Translations under genes and position numbers: made by a program
Assembly: GCA_039707655.1 (NCBI GenBank)
Contig: CM077671.1
Location: 302,994,509-303,058,508, forward strand
Length of the DNA stretch: 64,000 nucleotides
From: Elymus sibiricus
Lineage: Eukaryota; Streptophyta; Magnoliopsida; Poales; Poaceae
Direction of reading: 5' to 3'
The notes under the pieces: model-generated
Database searches by the model: none
What the model was told of the DNA's origin: nothing
The model's input: the letters and a program-made list of their open reading frames with translations, nothing else
Part shown: one piece after another, positions 1 through 9,784 of the stretch
Layout of the letters: each line of letters begins with the position of its first letter
How positions within the stretch are numbered: position 1 is the first letter of the stretch

Positions 1-1512
1 GTTCCCTTGTCCATGGTGTTCCCCCATGGGGCCCCACCTTCCTCCCAACACTCTCCACCATTTGTGGGGGCTGCCCCCCACCATGGGGGGCCCCCCAAAC
101 ACATTGTCCAGCCACAAGGGGGCTGTCCCCTAAAGGGGGCGCCCCCAAAAACAGCCCAAAAACAGCCCCCACGATCTGTGGGATCTTGTCCCCTCTCGCT
201 GGGACAAGATGTTTTCCGAAACTATTTCTTCTGAAAAATTCCAGAAGGTCCCAGAACATTTCCGGCACCCTCTAAAATTATCTGGACTCGCTCCGGAACA
301 TTTCCGGTATGGTGGTTTAATTTAAAACCATCTTCGTTTACCCGGTAAACAATTCCGGCAGCTCCGAAAACCTTTTTCGGTTTTTTCTCCGAAAAAATTC
401 CAGAAATTACCAGACCAATCTGGCAACCTCCAAAACATTCCCGGTGCTTGCCGAAACCTTTTTGGATCAATGGTTTTATCCGAAACAACTTTTCGGTTTT
501 ACCGAAACTTTTTCGGTGTTCTCTCCGGAACTTTTCCGTTGTCCCCGAAACTTTTCCAGTGACTTTCTCTCGGACTCCTTGTCTAGTATTCAGCAGATAG
601 ATGACCCTTAAGCGTGTGACCCTATAGGTTCGGTGAAGTATAGACATGACCCGGAACCCCTTCCGATCAATGATCAACATCGGAGCCGTGGACACCCATA
701 TTGATCCCTATACCCACACGAATGAATATTCGAGTGAACCTCCAGTTGCCGTGTGCTATTCCTGTTGCTTCGCAATATGTTACAAATACCCGAGGTGAGA
801 CATGTAGGCATCCCCGTGGATCAACAACTTGTCCACTATGCCAGTTACCTCGTTACCGGTATTGTTCTCTTTTCTCGTTCCCGTGTTCCGGCATCCCTGT
901 GATCAAATCACCCTGTGTCTGGCCAGACGATGATGGATACCGTAACACCAAGAGGGCCCAGAGATATCTCTCCATCGTCGGAGGAGCAAATCCCAATCTT
1001 GAGCTATCAAGTCACTTGACATACTTTTCCATGAACCCGTAAGCCGCCGTAATAGCCACCCATTTACGGATGACGTTTAACAAACCCCAAAGTTCATGAA
1101 GCAAGCATGAAGAAACTCGATACTCTCATGGTCTAAGGAATTATACAAACATTAACTTCTCTGTGTTATTAACCATAAACTTATGACGAATGTATCTCAT
1201 AGCATAACATCAATTCGGGTCGATTCAACACAAGTGTTCTACCAACAATTGTGCCCTCAAAATTGCCGGCATAGCCATGCCCATGATCAGGAAAACAGGA
1301 TCATCATGCAATACTTGAGCCAGTCTTAGAGGCCAGACTAGGAATACATTTTACCGTTTATTATTCCACACGTGCATATGAGTCTTCCTTCAAGCCTCGT
1401 GGTTATTGTAGACTCGAGAACCATAGCAGTTATAGCATGGAACATAAACCTAATTATGAACAGGGAGATAATCAATAACATTTATTATTGCCTCTAGGGC
1501 ATATCTCCTACA
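1..1512 (-). mobile_element. Partial Copia-type LTR, 5' end of the LTR at 1512
   Basis: Read on the minus strand, the sequence begins TG at 1512 and continues with a GATATGCCCTAGAGGCAATAA block, which resembles the start of Angela/BARE/WIS-type Copia LTRs as I remember them. It then runs through many TTCCGG-rich stretches to the left edge of the window, so the LTR is cut by the window. To the right of 1512 there is no polypurine tract, so this is either the 5' LTR of a minus-strand element whose body lies to the left, or a solo LTR. Open frames inside it (for example 222-695) are chance frames. The exact family is not certain. Confidence 0.6.
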
Positions 1513-3584
1513 TATTTTATCATGGAATAAACGATGAATTTAAATCTATCCTTGATTTAAGTGCAGGCAAACGCTTTATTAACTTTGGAAGAAGTAAAAA
1601 TACTTATAGAAAAAAATTATGACTGCTAAAGAGTAGTGGAATATTGAGGAACCTACTAAACCCACATGAAAAATTTATCATGTTCAAGACATGGAGGGAT
1701 TTAGAAAGGTGATCCAAGAAAAAGGTAAACCCGTTGAATTGGTTATGCAAGAAAAAAGTGGATCTATTCAATATATGTCCATAGGAAGACGAGCTCAGGG
1801 AAGCAATTAACAAATTCAAACATCACCAAGAAGGTTTCAACAGAGACCTTATGTGATGTATCTATGAGAATGAAATGGTTATATCTTACCTCTCTAAAGA
1901 ATTAGATGGTTATCATGCCGTGAAAAATGTAGGACACTCTCGCATGATAGAAACGCAATGCTCGTAAATTTTTGGAACTTAATCTTTAATTCTTGCCCAG
2001 CTTAATGATAATGATAACCTTGTTTCTTCCAACTAGATTGGTACTCAAAGTGGTAAAATGACGTAGGACACTAAAGGACATGAGTGGTATGAGAAAGAAC
2101 AAGAGTGTTGAATAGGAGATAAAGTCAATGTCAAACCCAAGAAGATGAAGATTTCCTCAATAACAACGAAGACCAAGAAGAGTGAGGCTATCAAGCTGCA
2201 CTAGATAATGAAGAAGAAGGCGAGAATAATGAATAAGTTGATTCAACTCAGAGAAAGTTGATGGTAACAATAATAATGAATATTATATAAAAGTTACTAT
2301 TCACATTTTTTCGTAGTTGCAAATTTTCTTTTCTGCCAACAAGTCTAGCAAAGTCATTTTGTCACCAAACTTTGCACATGAGTAATACACTAGACAATAT
2401 TTGTTGCAAAGAAACTTCGGAAATATTTGACCTTTCAAATTATTTTTTAACTTTTTTGCTAAATCGGGTGCTCATAGACCCAGGTTCCAAATTACACACC
2501 GGATGTAGGACCTCATAGTAAAATTCTTCTAATATATACATAGGACTCACCGTTCCACACAACTTCATTGAAGCAATCTTATGGACTTTAGCTTCCTTAA
2601 AAGAAAAATCTACTTAATGCCATAGTATATGACCATCATCTATCGCGGAGAGTATGCCTTTCGAACTGGGATGGGAGGGAAAAGGGAAGAAGAGAGGACT
2701 ACGAAGAAGGCAGCGTGGGTGGCTACCAGCGCCGATGACGACTAGGGAGGTATTGACAACCACCATTATCGAAGGCTCGTCAGCGCAGCGAGACAAGTAA
2801 GAATGAACCCCTTCTAAAAATAGTCTTAATTAGCTAGATGTTTAAGTTGACGTAAATGAGTCACAAATTTGTATATGCATGTGTTTATTTATTTTTGATG
2901 TGATCGATTGTTGCACTAAATCCAACATTTGTTACCTGAGTGAGGTTTAGGATTTAAAATTGGACTTGGACTAGGAGATGACCCCTATTTGCACGATCAT
3001 CATTAAGAAGTGACGAGGAGGAAGATGGTGGTTAGACTAATGTCAAAATGACCGTGGATGACCATTAGTAGCAACGGTCATCCCAAAATGTGCGGGTACT
3101 TGAAAAATGTTATCAAGATCATCATTTAGGTGGAGATAGATGAAGAAAGGAGTCATGTGCATGCACATCAACATGTCTTGTGTCCGTGAGTCATTGTTGT
3201 GTCCACGGCTCAGGTTTTTGCGAGGAACAATTTGTAGTAAACCGTGTCAAAGTCGAGGGCCATCAGATGTGAAATGTCACTGTGAGTGAAGAACATGCAC
3301 GAAGATAAGGTGGCGGGTGGCTATCTGCATGTCCTAGTGAGATAGCAAGAAGATCAGGCTCAACCTTGTAGTGTGACAGAACCAATAGAAGTAGTCTCTT
3401 CAATGATGGGCAATTCTCGGGTCACATCATCAAACACTTGTACTACGCTAGATGTGGATCGTATGGTCCTTACAACCATGTGACGAAGAGTTTGGTTCAT
3501 ATGTTAAGTTGAATCGATTGGTTGTGAATCTAGAATAGGCAACAGTAAGGGGGAGCAGATCGACACCCCTCCCTGACACTAGTG
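1513..3584. other. Gene-free stretch with degraded TE-like sequence
   Basis: No supported gene. Around 1560-2240 the plus strand has short coding-like pieces broken by many stops and frame changes, suggestive of an old retroelement body, but I could not match a named domain. The remainder, 2250-3584, is AT-rich and has no open frame of note. No terminal repeats or target duplications were found by eye. Confidence 0.4.
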
Positions 3585-4690
3585 GCAACTAGATCCAGTG
3601 TAGTGACAAAGCATATGGAACTAGAACAGAAAGAGAAGGAACTGAGTCGATGATGTAAGAAGGAGAAAGCACATGGGCAAGAGGCGTCAAGGGACAGGGT
3701 GGGAAATTAGAGTAGACAAAGTAAGGACTATAGAGGATGATGTGTTCATGCGACAAAAACTCTTCTCTGATTGTTTTTGATGTTTCACCCAAAAGTAACT
3801 TAAATACCAAAAATCTATCAACAAAAACCATTCTTCAAAACAACCCCTCTGTTTTTCTAGCATTTCTTGGTTCCAAAGATTGTTCCAACTCCCCATCATA
3901 AAAATGATAGTTCTAACTTTGCTTGACTACTACATCTAATAGACGGAGGAGGCACAAGTCCAAGCACGACAAATCCTTTACTGCCAGACAGTTGGACGTC
4001 GATCCATAGCCAAGCCGCCTATCGATATAAGGACAACCCGAGAAACATCAACAACAACCACCATCATGTGACGCTGATCATTTGGATCCCGGTGCCCCGC
4101 CATGATGCTAGGGCCTGCGAGCGGTGACACACAACTAGATCTAGCATATTGACAAAGCAGGAGGTGGAAGAAGTGAAAGAGGAGGAAGTCAGTTGATGGT
4201 GGAAGAGAGAGAGGACTCGATGCACAAAGGTGGAAGGAGGCGGCAGCAAGGGAGTTCCATTGAATAAAGTAGGAACTAGGGGGTGTGATGTTCATGCAGA
4301 GTAGTATATATTTGTAACAAGAAGAAGGCTTTCTTTATAAAGTTTTTATATTTAATCTAAGTTTGGGTTAGATAGAAGAAGAGAATGGACAAACAAACAG
4401 GGTTATTCCACACAAGCAATTTTATTAAGAAAACACTTAAAAAAATGTATATTTGAAAATTATTAAGGTAACCAATAGTCAGTAATAGAAGGACAACAGG
4501 GCACAAATTCCATAGATTGTCCCAATGTTGCTTTGATCCTCCTCCAATCCAAACAAAATAGACGAACGAGGCATCCATCACCGAGTACCATCCACTTGAT
4601 CCCCATCCAACGGTGCAGGCGCGCCGAATCCTTCACTGCCAGACAGTTGGACGCCCGTTCATAGCCACCCCCGCCTGGCCATCTAGATAA
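3585..4690 (+). repeat. Diverged tandem duplication upstream of NdhL
   Basis: Two related blocks lie head to tail, about 3585-4030 and 4128-4690. Both begin with AACTAGATC followed by a GTGACAAAGCA or TTGACAAAGCA box (3587 and 4133). Both end in a conserved core, CTGCCAGACAGTTGGACG (about 3980-3998 and 4636-4653), followed by a GATA-TAAGG or GATAAGG box. The second block abuts the NdhL coding start at 4734, so it contains the likely promoter and 5' leader. The first is an upstream relic copy. Indels make the offset between copies vary from about 546 to 655 bases. Confidence 0.6.
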
Positions 4691-4733
4691 GGCGCCACGG
4701 CCACTTGCCGCCCAAAGCCTCTGCCTGCCATCA

Positions 4734-5747
4734 ATGGAGATCACCGCCTCATGGCGCCTCCTCCCCGTCGCGTCCTCGCCGCCTCCCGCTCTGCTCCTAG
4801 CCAGACGGCAGGCGTCGTGCCCCTGGTCTCTTCAACAGCCGGCGATCTCCAAGTCCAGGATCCTCTGCCTTCTCCATGACAAGGTCTCAATTAACCACAG
4901 CTTCACACATACGTATTTGCGAGTTGCGGCATCTGATCCGTCTTCTTTCTTGCTTGCGTAGCCTGCCCCTACCTCCCAGAGCTCGCAGCTGCAGAAGCTG
5001 GCCTCCGTGCTGCAGTGCGGCGCCGTCTGGGCTGCAGTATGGACACCATTAAAATTCGTCTGGCAGTTCACATGCATGGATATTGACCAAATTCGTGTGT
5101 GTTTTGTTGCGTCCATGCGCACAGGTGCAGGCCCCAGCTGCTCTGGCGACGGTGAGCGGGGAGGAGGACCTTGACCTCCTGGGGATCTTGCCGCCGGTGG
5201 CCGCGATCGCCTTCTTCTACCTCTTCGTCGCTCCCGTACGTGAGCCTAGCTACTTGTTCCGACCCGATTTGGGGAGTGGGTGGTTAACTGATTGTCTTCC
5301 GGCGGTGTGGCGTGCGTGCAGCCGATTATCATGAACTGGATGAGGCTGAGGTGGTTCAAGCGCAAGTTCGTCGAGACGTACCTGCAGTTCATGTTCACTT
5401 ACCTCTTCTTCCCCGGGTGAGTCACTGCATTTCAACAGCTAGCTGCTGCTTACAAACAAACAAACAAACATGTTCCAATTTTATCATAGGTCTCTCGAAA
5501 CATTCGTATGCTAACGGCCTAATATCAGTAGATAGTGATGTAGTCATGTTCTACTCTCCATAGCATCATTAGCTGAATTCAGTATCCATCCATCTGCAGT
5601 TTGATGCTGTGGGCACCGTTCGTCAACTTCAGAAAGTTCCCAAGGGATAAAACCATGAAGTACCCTTGGTCCAAACCCAAGGAAGGCACCCCGCTGTTCA
5701 AGGACAGATACCCACAAATTGACTCATTCAAAGAGAAGTACTATTAG
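4734..5747 (+). CDS. NdhL: Chloroplast NDH complex subunit L (NdhL/CRR23), five exons
   Basis: Predicted exons are 4734-4883, 4962-5036, 5125-5235, 5322-5416 and 5600-5747. All introns are GT-AG, and the joined frame has 193 codons including the stop, giving 192 residues, close to the usual plant NdhL length. The first 50 residues are rich in Ser, Pro and Arg, as expected for a chloroplast transit peptide. Two hydrophobic segments follow (about residues 94-112 and 132-152) with the conserved block PIIMNWMRLRW between them, then FRKFPRD and KYPWSKP near the C-terminus, which are diagnostic of NdhL. The family is a membrane subunit of the thylakoid NADH dehydrogenase-like complex in cyclic electron flow. 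The exon 2 acceptor could instead be 4988 (27 bases shorter, same frame). No lesion is visible, and an LTR lies 120 bases past the stop. Confidence 0.9.
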
Positions 5748-5867
5748 GCAAGTGTGTGTATATATATGTAACAAATACAGATATGGATGATCAGGAGCGA
5801 CGTTTTGTTTTACAGATCAACATGCCTCTGTAACACAATCTTTACACATGTTGTACTTGGATGACTG

Positions 5868-6301
5868 TAGGATCAAAGTAATCGACCAGAGGGGGTTGAA
5901 TGAAAGGTTTTAACAAATTCTTATAAGAACAAGAGTAAAACAAAACTACTAACCAGCAGTAATGAACAAGAATAAAACATAAAAAGCAAGCAGAATGGTA
6001 ATTCTTCAGCGCGCACAAAAACTAAACATAAATAAAAAACGCAATGAAAGTACTCTGAAAGTCTTCACGGAAATGGAGAGAATAATTCTTCGAAACAGGG
6101 CAAAGTACTGAATGTGAAGTGTCCGTGGAGCTTTGAGCTATACCTCTTGTTTATCCAAGTTAGTTCCACGTCTTGGTTGGAGGGCCGAACCACAGCTCAG
6201 AAGACACATAAGTCTTCGACTTAGTTCTCCTTGAGCTAAGTTCCTCAAAACTCGCCCAATCACTCGTTGTAGATCTTGCGGTGATCTTGGGACCGGTGCA
6301 T
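5868..6301 (+). mobile_element. LTR fragment, Maximus-like Copia start
   Basis: The sequence starts TGTAGGATCAAAGTA and continues with an ACCAGAGGGGGTTGAATG block, which resembles the 5' end of Maximus-type Copia LTRs. It runs on for about 430 bases and is then replaced by unrelated sequence at about 6302, so only the beginning of the LTR is present. It lies just after NdhL and probably overlaps its 3' untranslated or downstream region. Family assignment is from memory and tentative. Confidence 0.45.
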
Positions 6302-6451
6302 CACTACTGTAGAACTGGCTAACAATGGTTGCAGGTCGCCCGTCACCGGTAATCGATCACTGGTAGCGGACGCGCAATTACACCCGCCACCTGTATTATA
6401 AGGGTTTTTTATAGGGTTTTTGGAGGATTGAGATCCTTAGGAATTTTTCCT

Positions 6452-6690
6452 AGATTGGTCCTTTGATTCATAGGATTGAATCCCGTAGGATTTTTTCCTA
6501 TGGAATATTTTGTACTACATTTCATAGGAAATCTAACATCCACTTCAACCTTTTTTTACAATTCCTTTGTTTTTCCTATGGCACCAAACACTCCTTGCTA
6601 ATCCTATACGGTTCAAGTGGACATGCCACTCCAACCCTATGCTTTTCCTATTCCTGCGTTTTCAAAACCCTACGAATCAAAGAGGCCCTA
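6452..6690. mobile_element. Tourist/PIF-Harbinger-type MITE
   Basis: The left end GGTCCTTTGATTCATAGGA is an imperfect inverted match to the right end, whose complement reads GGGCCTCTTTGATTCGTAGG. The roughly 240-base AT-rich interior has several CCTATGG-like boxes and no coding capacity. This end sequence is typical of grass Harbinger MITEs (GGGCCTCTTTGATTCATAGG). The 3-base target duplication is not clear, so exact limits are uncertain by a few bases. Confidence 0.6.
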
Positions 6691-7076
6691 AATACTAGTG
6701 GTGGACACCTAAGTTTGACCCATCATTGTAACCGTTATACTAGTGACGGTTACATTTTCATGACTGCCACTACTAACAGTTTTAGAAATAAAAAACAAAA
6801 TAGGCGGCACCCCTGGCAACGGCTTCACACGGCGCAACCCCACTAACGACCACGCCTAGAGCTTTTCTATCGCGTCGCCCACGGTGATGTCTTTCTCGAC
6901 ACCTGTGCCATGATTCTCCGTCTGTGTCACCCATGTCGACGCACTCTCCTTGCAGCGGAGTCCTCGTCAAGGCACGCTGGGTGCCCTCCGTCGCGTTGTG
7001 TGCCCTTGGGCTTGTCCTCTCCTGCTTGTTGCCACATACGTGGGGGCTGCTCTCACCGGCAGTGGCCACTAGCCAC

Positions 7077-7635
7077 CTACGTTGCACGGATACTTCAGAA
7101 AGCGCGCGTATCTAGCCGGATACTGCCCCGATACGGCTCGATACGTATCCCGTAAGTATCCCTTGATTTTTTGATTTTTTTTTTTAAATGTTTGATACTC
7201 CTGGGATACTGTTGCGATACGTTTTAGATACCTGAAACCCCTCGTTTAACGTGAAATCTCCTAAATAGTAAAGGCGCACCTTTTGAAGATTACCAACATG
7301 GGCGTGAGTTCATGTCAAAACCTGACTGTGAATGTCCTCTTTCAGTTGAAAGGTGAGCAAGAGTGAGTCTATCCACTGATTGGAACAGCAAACCTAGGGA
7401 AACCCCATTGCCAATTAATGAAAGTGGACCGATTGCAAAAAAAAGAAGGGGGGTAATCCTACTGAGGCATGCTTTGACCTAGAAGCTCCTTATTTTTTCT
7501 TCATATTTTCTTAATAAATATATGCAATATCTATATATAAATGTATCCCCGTATCCATGTTTTTAGAAAATTGACGTATCGGGTGTATCCCCGTATCGCG
7601 TATCCGATACGTATCCAAGTATCCGTGCAACATAG
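7077..7635. mobile_element. hAT-type MITE with perfect 8-bp target duplication
   Basis: The left end CTACGTTGCACGGATACTTC and the complement of the right end, CTATGTTGCACGGATACTTGG without its last base, match at 18 or more of 20 positions. The 8-mer CTAGCCAC flanks both sides (7069-7076 and 7636-7643). An 8-base target duplication is the hallmark of hAT transposons. The 559-base interior is non-coding, with GATACG-rich stretches and a T run. It is inserted in the presumed CACTA-like sequence at 6302-7985. Confidence 0.8.
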
Positions 7636-8099
7636 CTAGCCACAATGAGGCACCCCCTTACAATGCCTACTCGTCGTTGACCTACAAAAGAAACAAAGGG
7701 GAGAAGTGAGGAGAGGGGCTACATGCATTGGTGGAGAAGGAGAAGAGATGAGAAGAGAAGAGAAGAGAAGGAAAGGGGGAAGAGAATAGATGGAGGATGA
7801 AGAAAAGAAAAGGGATCGCGACATTGACGATCGGTGGGAGGGTGGGAGGGACCAATCGGAACACAAGTGTTTCGGCCATGGGAGATCGACCAAGTATCAG
7901 TGGTGGGCACCAGCGTATGACTGCCACTAGTAATACAGTTTACCTGTGGCTTGCGGGTCACTACACCCACCACTTAGTAAGACCTGGTATTTTCTATTGT
8001 CCGTCAGTACTAATTATTTTGTCATTTTCCTCATAGTAACAAATCTAGTAGGGGACTTCACCCGCAACACTTCCCTAGGGAAATTTCTGTCAAGAAAAG

Positions 8100-9288
8100 C
8101 GATATATCCCATACACCAAGGGGCCAAGACCCTCTACCACCAATATGTAGGTTATTGCCATTTTAATTCTCAGAAAATCAAACGAAGCCCCAAAATTCCG
8201 AGATTTGCATGGTGTCATGATATGTCCACTAGAGTGTGTGGTAAAAAATTACTGTTCAACAAAAGTTATCACGTAGATTGTTTACAATCTGGACCATCTC
8301 TGCCGATGAAACTAGGTTTGGAGAGAGAAAGGATAGCTTTGCATGTGAAGCGGCCCTGCTTCGCTGGTTGTCCTTGAACTTATTTCCACAATGACACACG
8401 ATTATGTGTATCATGTCAAAATTCTGCATTTTTGGGGTCCATTTGCTATATATAAGCCACTAAATGCATTTTTAGTCATCTAATGGATATAATTCTGTGA
8501 ACTATAGGTACATGAAATAATCACTAGAAATGGGTTTAGAAATATTATTGATGGTCTTTATTTTATGTTTAGGCCTTATGTAAGGAAATAAAACGAGTCT
8601 CGGGCACAAGGTGGCTAAGACCTGGGCACTAATATTGTGGTTATTAGCATTTTATTCTTAAAAAAATCACAAAGCCCAAAAATCATGAAACTTGACATGG
8701 TGTCATTATATGACCTCTACATCGTGTTTGGTTGGGTGTAATTAGAGCTAGGGAATGGGAATTAAGGGGTACGAGACTGCAAATATATTGTTTTGTTCGA
8801 GGGATTGTGAATTTATAAAGGAATAGTCATGGGACAAGACTCCAACTCCCACCATTTTATGAATGGGGGAGGGGTGGGAGTTGGAAGGGAATTGTTTTAG
8901 TGAGTCAATCTTAACCCTTCATCATAACTTACGTTAACTTTTCTTGTCTAGTCCCTCGTCAATTCCCACGAACCAAACGAAGGAATACAGTTTGTCCTCA
9001 AATTCTCACACATAATTCCTATCATGAGCCAAGCAGAGGATTGGGAATAAAATGACTCATCCCATGTCTAATCTCAGTACAACTCCCTACTCTAAACTCC
9101 CATTCCCCTTCCCCAATATTGCCAAACACACTACTAGAGTTTGCGCTCAAAATTTGATAATGTTTTAGCATGTTAGCACGTAGACTTCTTATGAATTGTA
9201 CCATCTCCGAATAAGAAAGTAGATTTTCAGAAGGAACGGACCAGGTTTGCATACGAAGCAATCAATACTTCCTCGGTTGGTCTTGAAA
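8100..9288. repeat. Old tandem repeat units, interrupted by the CACTA element
   Basis: Two diverged units share ordered blocks. One unit runs about 8107-8385 and continues to about 8590; the second runs about 8603-9288. Shared boxes include AAAATTC/CATGAAA-type lines with a conserved ATGGTGTCAT, GGACCATCTC/TGTACCATCTC, and TCGCTGGTTGTCCTTGAA versus TCGGTTGGTCTTGAAA. The second unit is broken first by a MITE (about 8728-9132), then by the full CACTA element at 9289. It resumes at 22843 with CAAATTTGGCATTTT, matching CAAAATTCTGCATTTTT at 8419. Repeats of this style also occur inside CACTA elements, so this is probably an older DNA transposon interior. Confidence 0.5.
8728..9132. mobile_element. 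MITE-like insertion in the tandem repeat
   Basis: Relative to the neighbouring repeat unit, about 400 extra bases lie here. The left end reads CGTGTTTGGTTGGG, and the right end reads CCAATATTGCCAAACACAC, whose complement starts GTGTGTTTGGC. This gives short inverted ends of the GTGTTTGG type, and a TAC/CTAC flank is compatible with a 3-base duplication. The interior is non-coding. Superfamily is uncertain (Harbinger-like is likeliest). Confidence 0.45.
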
Positions 9289-9540
9289 CACTAGTAGAAA
9301 ACAGGCCATTAGTCCCGGTTGGGAAGGGCCTTTAGTCCCGGTTCCCCAACCGGGACTAAAGTATAGAGACTAAAGGGTCCAAGCCTTTAGTCCCGGTTGG
9401 CTGCGAACCGGGACTAAACCCTGGCCACGTGGTCGGCAGCGCGCGCCAGGGCATGGGGACCTTTGGTCCCGGTTGGTAACACCAACCGGGACTAAAGGTT
9501 TAGGGGTTTAGGGGTTTAGGTGTTTAGGGGTTTAGTGTTT
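9289..9540. repeat. Left CACTA terminal and subterminal inverted repeats plus telomere-like run
   Basis: After the 17-base end come palindromic pairs of TTTAGTCCCGGTT with AACCGGGACTAAA: about 9331-9360, 9383-9418 and 9464-9499. Such subterminal repeats are the usual transposase-binding regions of CACTA elements. Directly after them, about 9498-9535, is a run of GGTTTAGG units (four to five copies) resembling the plant telomere repeat TTTAGGG with one extra G. Confidence 0.8.
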
Positions 9541-9784
9541 ATTGTTTATTTTTCCTTTTCATTTTGTGTTTTCTATTTAATTCTTTTTCATTTCAAACAT
9601 ATTTTACGCTACTACATACTGTACACGTTATGCATATATAATAGAATTTCTCGTAGAACCGATCATATATCATAAAATTTCTCGTACAAGCAATCATATA
9701 TCATAGAATTTCTCGTACGACCACATGCATACACATATATATATATACAATTTGGTATATACAATTTCTCGTACAATTTGCAGA

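Larger units (their letters stand above)
6302..7985. mobile_element. Possible non-autonomous CACTA-like element, composite
   Basis: The sequence begins CACTACTGTAGAACTGG at 6302, a CACTA-like end. Repeated boxes of the type AGTGGTGG and GACTGCCACTA occur at about 6694-6775 and 7899-7930, as expected for subterminal repeats of such elements. I could not find a matching inverted right end, so the right limit is a guess. Two other elements (6452-6690 and 7077-7635) are inserted within. No coding sequence is supported. Confidence 0.3.

Noticed and set aside
222..695. 157-codon minus-strand frame
   Set aside because: Lies within an LTR; TTCCGG-rich LTR sequence, no domain.
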